In this document: positions 8,349 to 16,712 of the stretch, one piece after another
How positions within the stretch are numbered: position 1 is the stretch's first letter
Layout of the letters: each line of letters starts with the position of its first letter
Assembly (NCBI GenBank): GCA_041737835.1
Contig: JBGSQY010000018.1
Direction: 5' to 3' (one strand)
DNA: 64,000 nucleotides
Source: Bythopirellula sp041737835
GTDB taxonomy: Bacteria > Planctomycetota > Planctomycetia > Pirellulales > Lacipirellulaceae
Translations under genes and position numbers: made by a program
The notes under the pieces: generated by a model
The model's database searches: none
What the model saw: only the letters and a program-made list of their open reading frames with translations
Told to the model about the DNA's origin: nothing

Positions 8349-9848
8349 CTAATACGCTTTGGCGAATACGCCGCGTTTGGTGCTTGGTGCGCCGGTGAAA
8401 ATGCACTTGCCCGATTCTTCGGGGGCATCGAGTGGAACGCAACGGACTGTTACTTTCAGTTCCTTGAGTTTCGCCTCCATCGTCTCGCCGTCGACAAAGT
8501 GACAATACGCGAGCCCGCCGGGGGCGGTTTCAGCGAAGTATTCTTCGAACTCGGGGAGCGAATCAATCTTAGTCGTTACATCGGCACGGAGCTTGGCCGC
8601 GCGGTCGAAGAGATTGGTTTGAATTTCCGCTAAGCGGTGAGCCGCGGATGATATGAATTCGGCTCTCGGAATCGGCTCGCCTTTGCCTTCGGTGTCGCGG
8701 CGTTTCACCATCACTTTATTGTCGGCAATATCGCGCGGGCCGACTTCGACAATCAGTGGCACCCCCTTTTTGATCCATTGCCATTTCTTGTCGCCGCCGC
8801 GTAAGTCGCGGTTGTCGATGCGGACGCGCACGGGCTCGTTGTCGTAACTTTGAGCGGTGAGTTCGGTTTTTAGTTCTTCACAATATGGCAACACAACCGC
8901 GCGCTCTTCATCGTTGCGATATAAGGGCAGGATCACGACCTGTGCCGGTGCCAGCTTGGGAGGCAAAACCAACCCATCGTCGTCGGAGTGGGTCATGATT
9001 AACCCACCGATCAAACGGGTCGACACGCCCCAGCTCGTGGTCCAGGCGTATTCGAGTTCGCCCGCCTCGCTTTGGAATTTGATCTCCTGGGCCTTGGCAA
9101 AATTCTGGCCGAGGAAGTGGCTCGTCCCGGCCTGTAACGCTTTGCGATCTTGCATGAGGGCTTCGATGCTGTAAGTCGACACGGCTCCAGGGAAACGCTC
9201 GCCGGCGGTCTTCTCGCCTTTGATCACGGGCATCGCCATCACGCTCTCGGCGAACGTGGCATAGACGTCGAGCATCTGCCGCGTTTCGGCCTGTGCTTCT
9301 TCGGCCGTGGCGTGCACGGTGTGACCTTCTTGCCAAAGGAATTCGGTCGTCCGCAGGAACATCCGCGTGCGGAGTTCCCAACGGACCACGTTGGCCCATT
9401 GGTTGATGAGAATCGGCAAGTCGCGATACGACTGCACCCAGCGGGCGAAAGTCGCTCCGATGATTGTTTCGCTCGTGGGCCGCACGATCAGCGGCTCTTC
9501 GAGCTTGGCACTGGGGGCGGGTTGCAAGCCCCCCTTGCCATCTGGTTCGAGGCGATGATGTGTGACGACCGCGCATTCCTTGGCGAAGCCTTCAACGTGC
9601 TCGGCTTCCTTTTCCAAAAAGCTCATCGGAATGAAGAGCGGGAAGTAGGCGTTCTCGTGGCCGGTGGCTTTGAACATCGCGTCGAGGCGGCGTTGGATGT
9701 TTTCCCAAATCGCGTAGCCCCACGGTTTGATGACCATGCAGCCCCGCACGTCGGAGTTCTCGGCCAGATCGGCGGCTTTGACGACCTGTTGATACCATTC
9801 GGGATAGTTTTCGCTGCGGGTGGGCGTAATGGCGGTTTTGGCTGGCAT
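8349..9848 (-). CDS. proS: Prolyl-tRNA synthetase, archaeal/eukaryotic-like type
   Basis: 499 aa, the length of the short class that lacks the bacterial editing insertion. It charges tRNA-Pro in the cytoplasm. Class II signatures are visible: ENAYFPLFIPMSFLEKEAEHVEGFAKE (motif 1 region), RPTSETIIGATFARW, RTRMFLRTTEFLWQEGHTVHAT (motif 2) and the class II core SWGVSTRLIGGLIMTHSDDDGLVLPP (motif 3). After the anticodon-binding domain comes the C-terminal GKCIFTG...VFAKAY ending typical of this type, with only part of the zinc-knuckle cysteines retained. The enzyme type is common in planctomycetes and some other bacteria. A tRNA-Pro(CGG) lies 43 kb away in this window. Confidence 0.96.
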   Translation of the reverse strand: MPAKTAITPTRSENYPEWYQQVVKAADLAENSDVRGCMVIKPWGYAIWENIQRRLDAMFKATGHENAYFPLFIPMSFLEKEAEHVEGFAKECAVVTHHRLEPDGKGGLQPAPSAKLEEPLIVRPTSETIIGATFARWVQSYRDLPILINQWANVVRWELRTRMFLRTTEFLWQEGHTVHATAEEAQAETRQMLDVYATFAESVMAMPVIKGEKTAGERFPGAVSTYSIEALMQDRKALQAGTSHFLGQNFAKAQEIKFQSEAGELEYAWTTSWGVSTRLIGGLIMTHSDDDGLVLPPKLAPAQVVILPLYRNDEERAVVLPYCEELKTELTAQSYDNEPVRVRIDNRDLRGGDKKWQWIKKGVPLIVEVGPRDIADNKVMVKRRDTEGKGEPIPRAEFISSAAHRLAEIQTNLFDRAAKLRADVTTKIDSLPEFEEYFAETAPGGLAYCHFVDGETMEAKLKELKVTVRCVPLDAPEESGKCIFTGAPSTKRGVFAKAY

Positions 9849-10058
9849 GATGTGTCAGTGGTTCGTTGTCAGTGGTCAGTGGCTAGAATGTGATTTCGCA
9901 TTCTAAGGGGCCGTCATTCTACGGTAATGGGTGGCCCGCGAAAATCGCACCGTTTTGGCCCCCAGCGAACCCCTCCGGAATCTGGTAGGATGGCAAACTT
10001 GAGAGGCGCGAATCGTTGCTGCGCGGCTACTAACACCAACCACTTATCACGGACAATC

Positions 10059-11033
10059 ATGCCTTCGGTCGAACGTCGTTTTGTCAGCCAGCTTGGGCAC
10101 AATGAATCTATCAGCCAAGTGTTTCTCGCGTCGGAGAAGCAGCTCCGGCCCAATCGCAACGGAAATCTGTATTTGCAGGTCGATTTGTCTGACCGCAGCG
10201 GCGCGGTGAATGCTCGGTTATGGAATGCAACCGAATCGGATTATAAGGCGTTCGAGAATGGCGACTTTGTTCACGTCGAAGGTGCGACGCAGCTCTTTCA
10301 AGGCAACATGCAGTTGATCGCCAATCGGATCCGCGTCGCGCGGCCGGATGAAGTTTATGAAGGGGATTTCATCACCCTGCAATCGGCCGACATCGACAAG
10401 ATGCGCAAGCGGCTGATTGAAATCCTCAATGGCGTGCAATCGCCGCCACTCGCGCGGTTGGTGAAAGGTTATCTCAAAGACGAAGCCTTCATGGCCAAGT
10501 TCTGCCAAGCCCCCGCGGGGATGAAGAACCATCACGCCTACAAAGGGGGCTTGCTCGAGCATGTCCTTAGCTTGATGGAATTGATTCTGGTTGTCGCGCC
10601 GAAGTATCCGCAACTCTCGCAAGACAAACTCATCATGGGGGCGTTTCTGCACGACTCGGCCAAGGTCGAAGAACTCGCCTACGAACGCGACATCTCCTAC
10701 ACCGACGAGGGCCAACTGCTGGGCCACATGGTCATCGGCGTGACAATGCTCGACGACAAGGTGCGCACTATCGTGCAGCAAGATGGCCAGCCGTTTCCGG
10801 AGCGTTTGTTGATTGAGCTGAAGCACATGATTATCAGCCACCATGGCGAATACGAATATGGTAGCTCGAAATTACCCATGACGCTCGAAGCGATCGCGCT
10901 GCACATGCTTGATAATCTTGATGCCAAGGTGGCGAGCTTTTCGCAGTTGATGGCCGACTGCCCCAACGCGGATAGCAATTGGACACAGTATTTCAGCCAA
11001 ATCGGGCGGAAGTTGTTCAAGCCGGAGAAGTGA
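10059..11033 (+). CDS. OB-fold/HD-domain 3'-5' exoribonuclease, YhaM-like
   Basis: 324 aa from the ATG at 10059 (MPSVERRFVSQL); an upstream in-frame ATG at 9927 would add 44 residues without family character. The N-terminal 100 residues are an OB-fold (NLYLQVDLSDRSGAVNARLWN...FVHVEGATQLFQGNMQL). The rest is an HD hydrolase with HHAYKGGLLEHVLSL and GAFLHDSAKVEEL, then ISHHGEYEYGS, the metal-binding pattern of YhaM/CBF1-type 3'-5' exoribonucleases. It probably degrades RNA (and perhaps DNA) from the 3' end. RNase R follows on the same strand, so two 3'-5' exonucleases sit side by side, separated by a terminator-like hairpin. Confidence 0.88.
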   Translation: MPSVERRFVSQLGHNESISQVFLASEKQLRPNRNGNLYLQVDLSDRSGAVNARLWNATESDYKAFENGDFVHVEGATQLFQGNMQLIANRIRVARPDEVYEGDFITLQSADIDKMRKRLIEILNGVQSPPLARLVKGYLKDEAFMAKFCQAPAGMKNHHAYKGGLLEHVLSLMELILVVAPKYPQLSQDKLIMGAFLHDSAKVEELAYERDISYTDEGQLLGHMVIGVTMLDDKVRTIVQQDGQPFPERLLIELKHMIISHHGEYEYGSSKLPMTLEAIALHMLDNLDAKVASFSQLMADCPNADSNWTQYFSQIGRKLFKPEK

Positions 11034-11097
11034 TTAACCACGAATCGAACGAATAGGATTTCGTCGTTCCGGGCACGAGTTTTGCTTTGTAAATGTC

Positions 11098-11128
11098 CCT
11101 GCGATGCGTTGCATCGCGGCAATTTTTT
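11098..11128 (+). terminator. Hairpin with T-run after the YhaM-like gene (family C, copy 1)
   Basis: GCGATGC (11101-11107) and GCATCGC (11111-11117) pair perfectly across a GTT loop; after GGCAA comes a run of six T (11123-11128). This is a good intrinsic terminator form. A related hairpin is at 20566-20586, both preceded by CCCTGCGA-like sequence and containing CGTTGC. Confidence 0.6.
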
Positions 11129-11163
11129 GACCTCTGGCCACCGAACTCTGACCTCTGTATCTC

Positions 11164-13449
11164 ATGCAAGAATACGAAACCGCCATTCTCCGTTACGTGA
11201 ACGACCCGAAATATCGGCCTGTGAAGCCGGCGGTGATGGCTAAGAAGCTGGGGCTCGAAGGGGATGATGTTTCGCGGTTTCGCCGCGTCGTGAAGAAGAT
11301 GGTCAAGGCAGGGAAGCTCTCCTGGGGGCCAAGTCATCTCGTTTACACCGCCGAGAAAGGCCAAGCCACTGAAGTCCCCAATGACGACGAAACAAAGCCC
11401 GCCAAACACGTAGTAGGCACATTCCGCCGCGCGGATGCTGGGTTTGGTTTTTTGCGGCCCGAAGGAACTCCCGCGGGGTCGGGACGCGATGCCGATATTT
11501 TTATCCCTGCCAATGCGACGGGTGATGCGGCCAACGGCGACATTGTGCGGATTCGCTTGAGCAGCCGCGTCGGGCGGATGGGGAAAAGCGAAGGGCGCAT
11601 CATCGACATCGTCGAGCGAGCGACCAACCGTTTCGTTGGCACGTATGCCGTGACGGCCGGCATGGGGGTCGTGCAGATCGATGGCAAGATTTTTTCGAGC
11701 CCCGTTTTCGTTGGAGATCCCGGCGCGAAGGGGGCTCAGCCCGACGACAAGGTTGTGGTCGAGATGGTCCGCTTTCCTTCGCATTTGCGCGACGGCGAAG
11801 GGGTCATCATTGAAATCCTCGGCAAGCGTGGCGAGCCGGGGGTCGATACGCTTTCGATCATTCGCGAATTCAATCTTCCTGGCGAGTTTAGCGACGCCAC
11901 GCTCGAAGATGCCCGCGAACAGGCGGCGTTGTTTGACGAAACGAACCTCAAGAATCGGCAAGACATCACGGGCGAAACAGTGATCACGATCGATCCCGTG
12001 ACGGCCCGCGATTTTGACGACGCGATCTCATTGGTCCAACAACCCAACGGCCACTGGCTGTTGGGGGTGCATATCGCCGACGTGTCGCACTTCGTGCGGA
12101 CGAAGTCGCCGCTGGATCAAGAAGCCAAGGAACGCGCGACGAGCGTGTATTTGCCCGATCGTGTGATTCCGATGATCCCGGAAATTATCTCGAATAATTT
12201 GGCGAGCTTGCAGCCTGATCGTGTGCGGTATGCGATCACGGCGCGGATTGAATTCAGTCCCGAAGGGCAACGCATCCACACCGACGTGTTCAAAAGTGCG
12301 ATCAAAAGCTGCCGGCGGTTCACCTACGAAGAAGTGGATGAGTTCCTGGCCGATCGGGCGGGTTGGAAGAAAAATCTCACCCCGGAAGTCCATGGCTTGC
12401 TGTCGTGGATGCACGAACTGGCGATGATCTTGCGCGATCGCCGCATGAAGCGGGGTTCGTTGGAACTCAACATGCCCGAGTTGGAAATCGACCTCGACAC
12501 GCACGGCAACGTGGCAGGGGCGCATCTGGAGATCAACACCGAGAGCCACCAAATCATCGAAGAATTCATGCTCGCGGCCAACGAAGCGGTCGCCGAGATG
12601 CTCGCGGATAAGGGTGTACTGTTCTTGCGGCGTGTGCATGGTTCGCCCGAACCGCGCAAATTGAAATCGCTCACCGATTTTGTCAGCGAGCTGGGCTTTA
12701 AGACTGATAGCTTAGAAGACCGCTTTGCTTTGCAAGATTTGCTCAACAATGTGAAGGAAGATTCACGCGAGCATGCCGTGAACTACGCAGTGCTGCGGGC
12801 GATGCAACGGGCCGTCTACAGCCCCGAAGAAGAGGGCCACTATGCTCTGGCGAGCAAATGTTATTGCCACTTCACGTCTCCCATTCGTCGCTACCCTGAT
12901 CTCACGATCCACCGCCTGATCGAACAGGTGAGCCAAGGCAAAACTCCCGATCAACATTTGATGGAACTCTTGGCACTGGGCGATCATTGCAGCGACCGCG
13001 AACAACGCGCGACCGAAGCGGAACGCGAACTCAACAAGGTGAAGCTGCTGTTGTATCTGCAAGACAAAGTCGGCATGCAGATGGATGGCATCATCACCGG
13101 GGTCGAAAATTTCGGCTTGTTCGTCATGGGGACGCATCTTCCCGCGGAAGGCTTTGTGCACATTACTTCGCTCACCGACGATTACTACAAATTTGACAAA
13201 GCGGGACACGTCATCAGCGGCTTCCGCTCGGGGAATACTTATCGGCTCGGCGACCCCGTGCGCGTGGCGGTGGCGGCAGTCGACGTCGAACGGCGAGAGC
13301 TCGATCTGCGACTGCTCGAAAAGATCGGCGGCGCGGAGGGAGGGCGGCAAGGCAAGCGTAAATTTAATCCCCAAGCACGGCAGCAAAAGCCTCGCAAGGG
13401 GGACCGAAAAACCGATGGCAAGGTCGGCCGCAAGCGCAAGAAGCGGTAG
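11164..13449 (+). CDS. rnr: Ribonuclease R
   Basis: 761 aa, normal for RNase R, a processive 3'-5' exoribonuclease that unwinds structured RNA. The N-terminus has a winged-helix-like part (YRPVKPAVMAKKLGLEGDDVSRFRRVVKKM), then cold-shock OB domains (VVGTFRRADAGFGFLRPEG), the RNB catalytic domain with TIDPVTARDFDDAISL and LGVHIADVSHFV (acidic metal ligands), RVHGSPEPRKL, SKCYCHFTSPIRRYPDLTIHR, then an S1 domain (GMQMDGIITGVENFGLFVMG). A basic Lys/Arg/Gln tail closes the protein. The ATG follows closely on an intergenic hairpin and the YhaM-like gene. Confidence 0.97.
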   Translation: MQEYETAILRYVNDPKYRPVKPAVMAKKLGLEGDDVSRFRRVVKKMVKAGKLSWGPSHLVYTAEKGQATEVPNDDETKPAKHVVGTFRRADAGFGFLRPEGTPAGSGRDADIFIPANATGDAANGDIVRIRLSSRVGRMGKSEGRIIDIVERATNRFVGTYAVTAGMGVVQIDGKIFSSPVFVGDPGAKGAQPDDKVVVEMVRFPSHLRDGEGVIIEILGKRGEPGVDTLSIIREFNLPGEFSDATLEDAREQAALFDETNLKNRQDITGETVITIDPVTARDFDDAISLVQQPNGHWLLGVHIADVSHFVRTKSPLDQEAKERATSVYLPDRVIPMIPEIISNNLASLQPDRVRYAITARIEFSPEGQRIHTDVFKSAIKSCRRFTYEEVDEFLADRAGWKKNLTPEVHGLLSWMHELAMILRDRRMKRGSLELNMPELEIDLDTHGNVAGAHLEINTESHQIIEEFMLAANEAVAEMLADKGVLFLRRVHGSPEPRKLKSLTDFVSELGFKTDSLEDRFALQDLLNNVKEDSREHAVNYAVLRAMQRAVYSPEEEGHYALASKCYCHFTSPIRRYPDLTIHRLIEQVSQGKTPDQHLMELLALGDHCSDREQRATEAERELNKVKLLLYLQDKVGMQMDGIITGVENFGLFVMGTHLPAEGFVHITSLTDDYYKFDKAGHVISGFRSGNTYRLGDPVRVAVAAVDVERRELDLRLLEKIGGAEGGRQGKRKFNPQARQQKPRKGDRKTDGKVGRKRKKR

Positions 13450-13505
13450 CATTTTTCTCGGCCGAAGTTAACTCTCAGCTTACTCTGCGGCTAAATCTCT
13501 GGCCC

Positions 13506-13534
13506 CTGGCACCGCGCGGGCAAACCGTTAGAAT
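13506..13534 (+). promoter_or_regulatory. Candidate sigma-70-type promoter of the glycine cleavage block
   Basis: CTGGCA (13506-13511), a 17-base spacer, and TAGAAT (13529-13534) lie 38 bases upstream of the gcvT ATG. Each box matches four or five of six consensus positions. Planctomycete promoters are poorly defined, so this is a candidate only. Confidence 0.4.
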
Positions 13535-13572
13535 ACGGCTTCTCGGCGTGCATCGGTTTGAACGGATTTGTC

Positions 13573-14694
13573 ATGAGTAACAACGACCAACTGACTCACA
13601 CTCCCCTGTTTGATTGGCACTCTGCGCATGGGGGGCGGATGGTCGAATTCGGTGGCTGGTCGATGCCCGTCCAATACACCGGCATCGTCGAAGAGCACCA
13701 AGCCACTCGCACTGCGGTCGGGATGTTCGACATCTCGCACATGGGCCGCGTGTTGATCGACGGCCCCGACGCGGCGAAGTATCTCGACAAGCTAATGACC
13801 CGCGCCGTGCTTGACATGCGGCCGCATCAGATTCGCTACTCGCTCGTGTGTAACGAGTCGGGCGGAATTCTCGATGACGTGCTCTGTTATCAAGTGACGC
13901 TCGCCAGCGGCAAGTCGTCGGGTTACGGCTTGGTGGTCAACGCCAGCAATCGGCCCAAGATGCTCGACTGGCTTGAAGCACACAAGTCGGGCTTCGATGT
14001 AACGCTTGAAGACATCACGACCACCTACGGCATGATTGCCGTGCAAGGCCCGCGGGCGATTGAAGTTCTCGATCCGCTATGCAGTTGCGAGTTGACTTCG
14101 CTCCGCTACTACACGGGCCAGGTGACCGACGTCTGCGGCGTGGAATCGTTCGTCAGCCGCACCGGTTACACGGGGGAGGATGGCTGCGAGATTGTCTGCC
14201 CCAGCGATAAGGTTGTCGAAATCTGGGAACAGGTCATGGCCGCGAGCGAACCTGTCGGTGGTCGTGCGGTTGGGTTGGGTGCCCGTGATACGCTGCGACT
14301 TGAAGCGGGCATGCCTCTGTATGGACATGAGCTGAGCGAAGAGATCAATCCGATCCAAGCGCGGCTTGATTTTGCAATCAACTTGCGCGAGCGCGACTTT
14401 ATCGGGGCGGAGGCCTTGAGAGGTCTGCAACGTAACTCGACTCAGCCCGTGCGGGTCGGCATCCAGATGGAAGGCCGGCGAGTGGCTCGCGAAGGGGCCA
14501 CCATTTTGCTTGGCAACCAAGAAGCGGGTCACGTCACGAGCGGCACGTTTTCGCCGACGTTTAACCATCCGATTGCGATGGCGTATGTCGCACCGCCCGC
14601 CGCAGCGGCGGGAACCCACTTGGCAGTCGACGTGCGTGGCCAGGAGCATCCGGCGACTGTGGTGCCGCTGCCGTTCTATGAGCGGGGAAGATAA
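13573..14694 (+). CDS. gcvT: Glycine cleavage system T protein (aminomethyltransferase)
   Basis: 373 aa from ATG 13573 (MSNNDQLTHTPLFDWH); a TTG at 13558 would add five residues. GcvT transfers the methylene group from the aminomethyl-lipoyl arm of GcvH to tetrahydrofolate and releases ammonia. Family features are LFDWHSAHGGRMVEFGGWSMPVQY, GMFDISHMGRV, QGPRAIEVLDPL, RTGYTGEDGCEI, LGARDTLRLEAGMPLYGHEL and HVTSGTFSPTFNHPIAMAYV. It opens the gcvT-H-PA-PB-lipM series; the gene order and short gaps indicate a common pathway and probably a common transcript. Confidence 0.97.
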   Translation: MSNNDQLTHTPLFDWHSAHGGRMVEFGGWSMPVQYTGIVEEHQATRTAVGMFDISHMGRVLIDGPDAAKYLDKLMTRAVLDMRPHQIRYSLVCNESGGILDDVLCYQVTLASGKSSGYGLVVNASNRPKMLDWLEAHKSGFDVTLEDITTTYGMIAVQGPRAIEVLDPLCSCELTSLRYYTGQVTDVCGVESFVSRTGYTGEDGCEIVCPSDKVVEIWEQVMAASEPVGGRAVGLGARDTLRLEAGMPLYGHELSEEINPIQARLDFAINLRERDFIGAEALRGLQRNSTQPVRVGIQMEGRRVAREGATILLGNQEAGHVTSGTFSPTFNHPIAMAYVAPPAAAAGTHLAVDVRGQEHPATVVPLPFYERGR

Positions 14695-14711
14695 ATAAAC
14701 GATTTATAAAC

Positions 14712-14721
14712 GCTAAGCCGC
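14712..14721. repeat. GCTAAGCCGC intergenic repeat, copy 2
   Basis: Same ten bases as at 2790 and 23653, here in the gcvT-gcvH gap. TAAGCC and GGCTTA (14714-14719 and 14726-14731) form a six-pair hairpin ending 8 bases before the gcvH ATG. Confidence 0.5.
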
Positions 14722-14739
14722 AAGAGGCTTATTGAGTAG

Positions 14740-15150
14740 ATGGAGAATTCAAAAGTGAAACCGGAAGATTTGCTTTACGCGAAAACCCATGAATGGGTCT
14801 CGATCGCAGAGGAAGGCGGCGCGAAATTCGCCACGTTGGGGATCTCGGCCTTTGCCGTTGAGGCGCTCACCGACTTGGTGTTCATTGATCTCCCCAAGGT
14901 TGGCAAGCAGGTTGAAGCCGAGCAGCCGTTCTGTGAAGTGGAATCGGTGAAGGCCGTGAGCGACATCTACTCGCCTGTCGACGGCGAAGTGGTGTCCGTG
15001 AACACCTCGCTGCCCGATTCGCTGGAAACGCTCAGCCGCGATCCGTACAACGCGGGCTGGATTGCTAAGATTAAGATCAGTGACGAAGCAGGACTGTCTA
15101 AGCTGCTCGACTTCGCTGCGTATGAGAAGCAGTGCAAGGAAGAGAATTAA
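14740..15150 (+). CDS. gcvH: Glycine cleavage system H protein
   Basis: 136 aa, normal for the family. GcvH carries the lipoyl arm that shuttles the aminomethyl group between GcvP, GcvT and the dehydrogenase Lpd. The lipoylation segment is CEVESVKAVSDIYSPVDGEV with Lys71 as attachment site; TLGISAFAVEALTDLVFIDLP and YNAGWIAKI are also typical. It lies 45 nt after gcvT. The last gene of the block encodes a LipM-type octanoyltransferase, which would make the cofactor precursor on this protein. Confidence 0.97.
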   Translation: MENSKVKPEDLLYAKTHEWVSIAEEGGAKFATLGISAFAVEALTDLVFIDLPKVGKQVEAEQPFCEVESVKAVSDIYSPVDGEVVSVNTSLPDSLETLSRDPYNAGWIAKIKISDEAGLSKLLDFAAYEKQCKEEN

Positions 15151-15195
15151 AAGCGACAGTACCACCGACCCGCATAGAATACGAACACGCGAGGA

Positions 15196-15237
15196 AACCA
15201 GATTCCTCGAGTCGTAGAACTCCTTTCGGAATGACAT
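15196..15237. repeat. Family B repeat arm between gcvH and gcvPA
   Basis: AACCAGATTCCTCGAGTC...TTTCGGAATGACAT matches the right arm at 3900-3941 in 36 of 42 positions. Here only the right arm is clearly present, so this is a half copy. Confidence 0.7.
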
Positions 15238-15256
15238 GTGACTGTCATTTTCATAA

Positions 15257-16636
15257 ATGCCATATCTTTATAACACGCCTGAAGATCAACAAGCGATGCT
15301 GGCCGCGATTGGGGCGAGCTCGATCGAGGAGCTCTTCGACACGATTCCCGCGGAATTGAAATTCGAGGGCGCGCTCCAGATCCCCCCTGCCCTGTCGGAA
15401 ATGGAACTCGATCAGCACATGCGCGAGCTAGCGGGCAAGAATGCCTCGCCTGGCAACAAAGTTTGCTTCTTGGGGGGTGGCAGCTACGACCATTTCGTGC
15501 CCGCCGTGGTCGACGTAATCGGCTCGCGCAGCGAGTTTTACACGTCCTACACACCCTACCAAGCCGAGGCGAGCCAAGGCAACTTGCAGGTCATGTTCGA
15601 GTATCAATCGCTCATCACCGAGTTGACCGGCATGGATATCTCCAACGCCAGTCTCTACGACGGGGCCAGCTCAGCGGCGGACGCCGTGTTGATGTCGATC
15701 TCGCACACGGGCCGACATGGAAAAGTAATCGTTCCCGAGAGCCTGCATCCCGAATATCGCGCGACGATTGCCACGTATCTCGAGAACCTCCCGACGGAAG
15801 TCGTGACGATCAAAACTCCGGGTGGTGTAATCGATCCCGAAATCTTGGCTGAAGCGCTCGACGAAAACGTGGCGGCGGTGGTTTTGCAGCAGCCCAACTT
15901 CTTCGGCTGCGTGGAAGATGCCGACGCCGTGAGCAAGATCGTGAAAGAAGCCGGAGCGTTGTTGATCGCGGCGTTTGATCCGATCAGCCTTGGGATTCTC
16001 AAGCGTCCAGGGGACTATGGAGCCAGCATCGCGGTCGCCGAAGGTCACACGCTCGGCACGCCGATGTCGTATGGCGGGCCCTATTTGGGAATCCTGGCAT
16101 GTGAAAAGAGCTTGGTGCGCCGCATGCCGGGCCGCATCGCGGGGCAGACGGTCGACCGCCGGGGCAACACGTGCTACGTCCTCACGATGCAAACTCGAGA
16201 GCAACATATCCGCCGTGAGAAGGCCACGAGCAATGTTTGCACGAATCAAGGTTTGTTCGCGCTACGGGCAACGGTGTATCTCGCGCAAATGGGCCCCCAA
16301 GGCCTGCGCGAGACGGCCAATCTTTGCTTGCAAAAGACCCGCTATGCTGCGGAACAACTTTGTCAGAATGAACGGTTCTCGCTCGCGTTTAACGAACCTA
16401 CGTTCAAAGAGTTTGTGATCCGTGACGCCGATAATCGCGTCGATGAATTATTGAAGTTCGCCTTGGACTGCGGCTACATGGCCGGCGTGCCGTTGGGCCG
16501 TTGGTATCCCGAACTCGCGGACTGTTTCCTTGTGGCAGTGACCGAGAAGCGAACGAAGGCGGAAATTGATGGATTGGTGAAGACATTGGTTCAAGCTCCT
16601 ACAAAACAAGCATCGACGGCGATGTCAACGAATTAA
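15257..16636 (+). CDS. gcvPA: Glycine dehydrogenase (decarboxylating) subunit 1
   Basis: 459 aa. In many bacteria the P protein is split; this is the N-terminal half, without the PLP lysine. Together with GcvPB it decarboxylates glycine and loads the aminomethyl group onto GcvH. Recognisable parts are MPYLYNTPEDQQAMLAAIG, PALSEMELDQHMRELAGKN, FLGGGSYDHFVPAVVD, TSYTPYQAEASQGNLQVMFEYQS, NASLYDGASSAADAVLMS and NVCTNQGLFALRATVYL. ATG 15257 starts the conserved N-terminus exactly. It is followed by gcvPB after 76 nt, a gap filled by a family A repeat. Confidence 0.96.
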   Translation: MPYLYNTPEDQQAMLAAIGASSIEELFDTIPAELKFEGALQIPPALSEMELDQHMRELAGKNASPGNKVCFLGGGSYDHFVPAVVDVIGSRSEFYTSYTPYQAEASQGNLQVMFEYQSLITELTGMDISNASLYDGASSAADAVLMSISHTGRHGKVIVPESLHPEYRATIATYLENLPTEVVTIKTPGGVIDPEILAEALDENVAAVVLQQPNFFGCVEDADAVSKIVKEAGALLIAAFDPISLGILKRPGDYGASIAVAEGHTLGTPMSYGGPYLGILACEKSLVRRMPGRIAGQTVDRRGNTCYVLTMQTREQHIRREKATSNVCTNQGLFALRATVYLAQMGPQGLRETANLCLQKTRYAAEQLCQNERFSLAFNEPTFKEFVIRDADNRVDELLKFALDCGYMAGVPLGRWYPELADCFLVAVTEKRTKAEIDGLVKTLVQAPTKQASTAMSTN

Positions 16637-16638
16637 TC

Positions 16639-16698
16639 ACCACAAAGACACCAAGAACACTAAGCCCCGCTTCTTCGTGTCCTTTGTGCCTTCGTGGT
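16639..16698. repeat. Long imperfect inverted repeat, family A, copy 2
   Basis: ACCACAAAGACACCAAGAAC on the left and TTCGTGTCCTTTGTGCCTTCGTGGT-type sequence on the right pair imperfectly around the short segment CCCCGC. It starts two bases after the gcvPA stop and ends 14 bases before the gcvPB ATG. Confidence 0.75.
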
Positions 16699-16712
16699 AA
16701 AAAGTTCTAACT

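Noticed and set aside
9849..9926. CAGTGGTCAGTGG-like repeats and an AGAATG/CATTCT hairpin before proS
   Set aside because: Too short and imperfect to claim a separate repeat family or regulatory site.
13450..13572. Possible glycine riboswitch upstream of gcvT
   Set aside because: Only about 120 bases are available and the conserved aptamer core is not seen.
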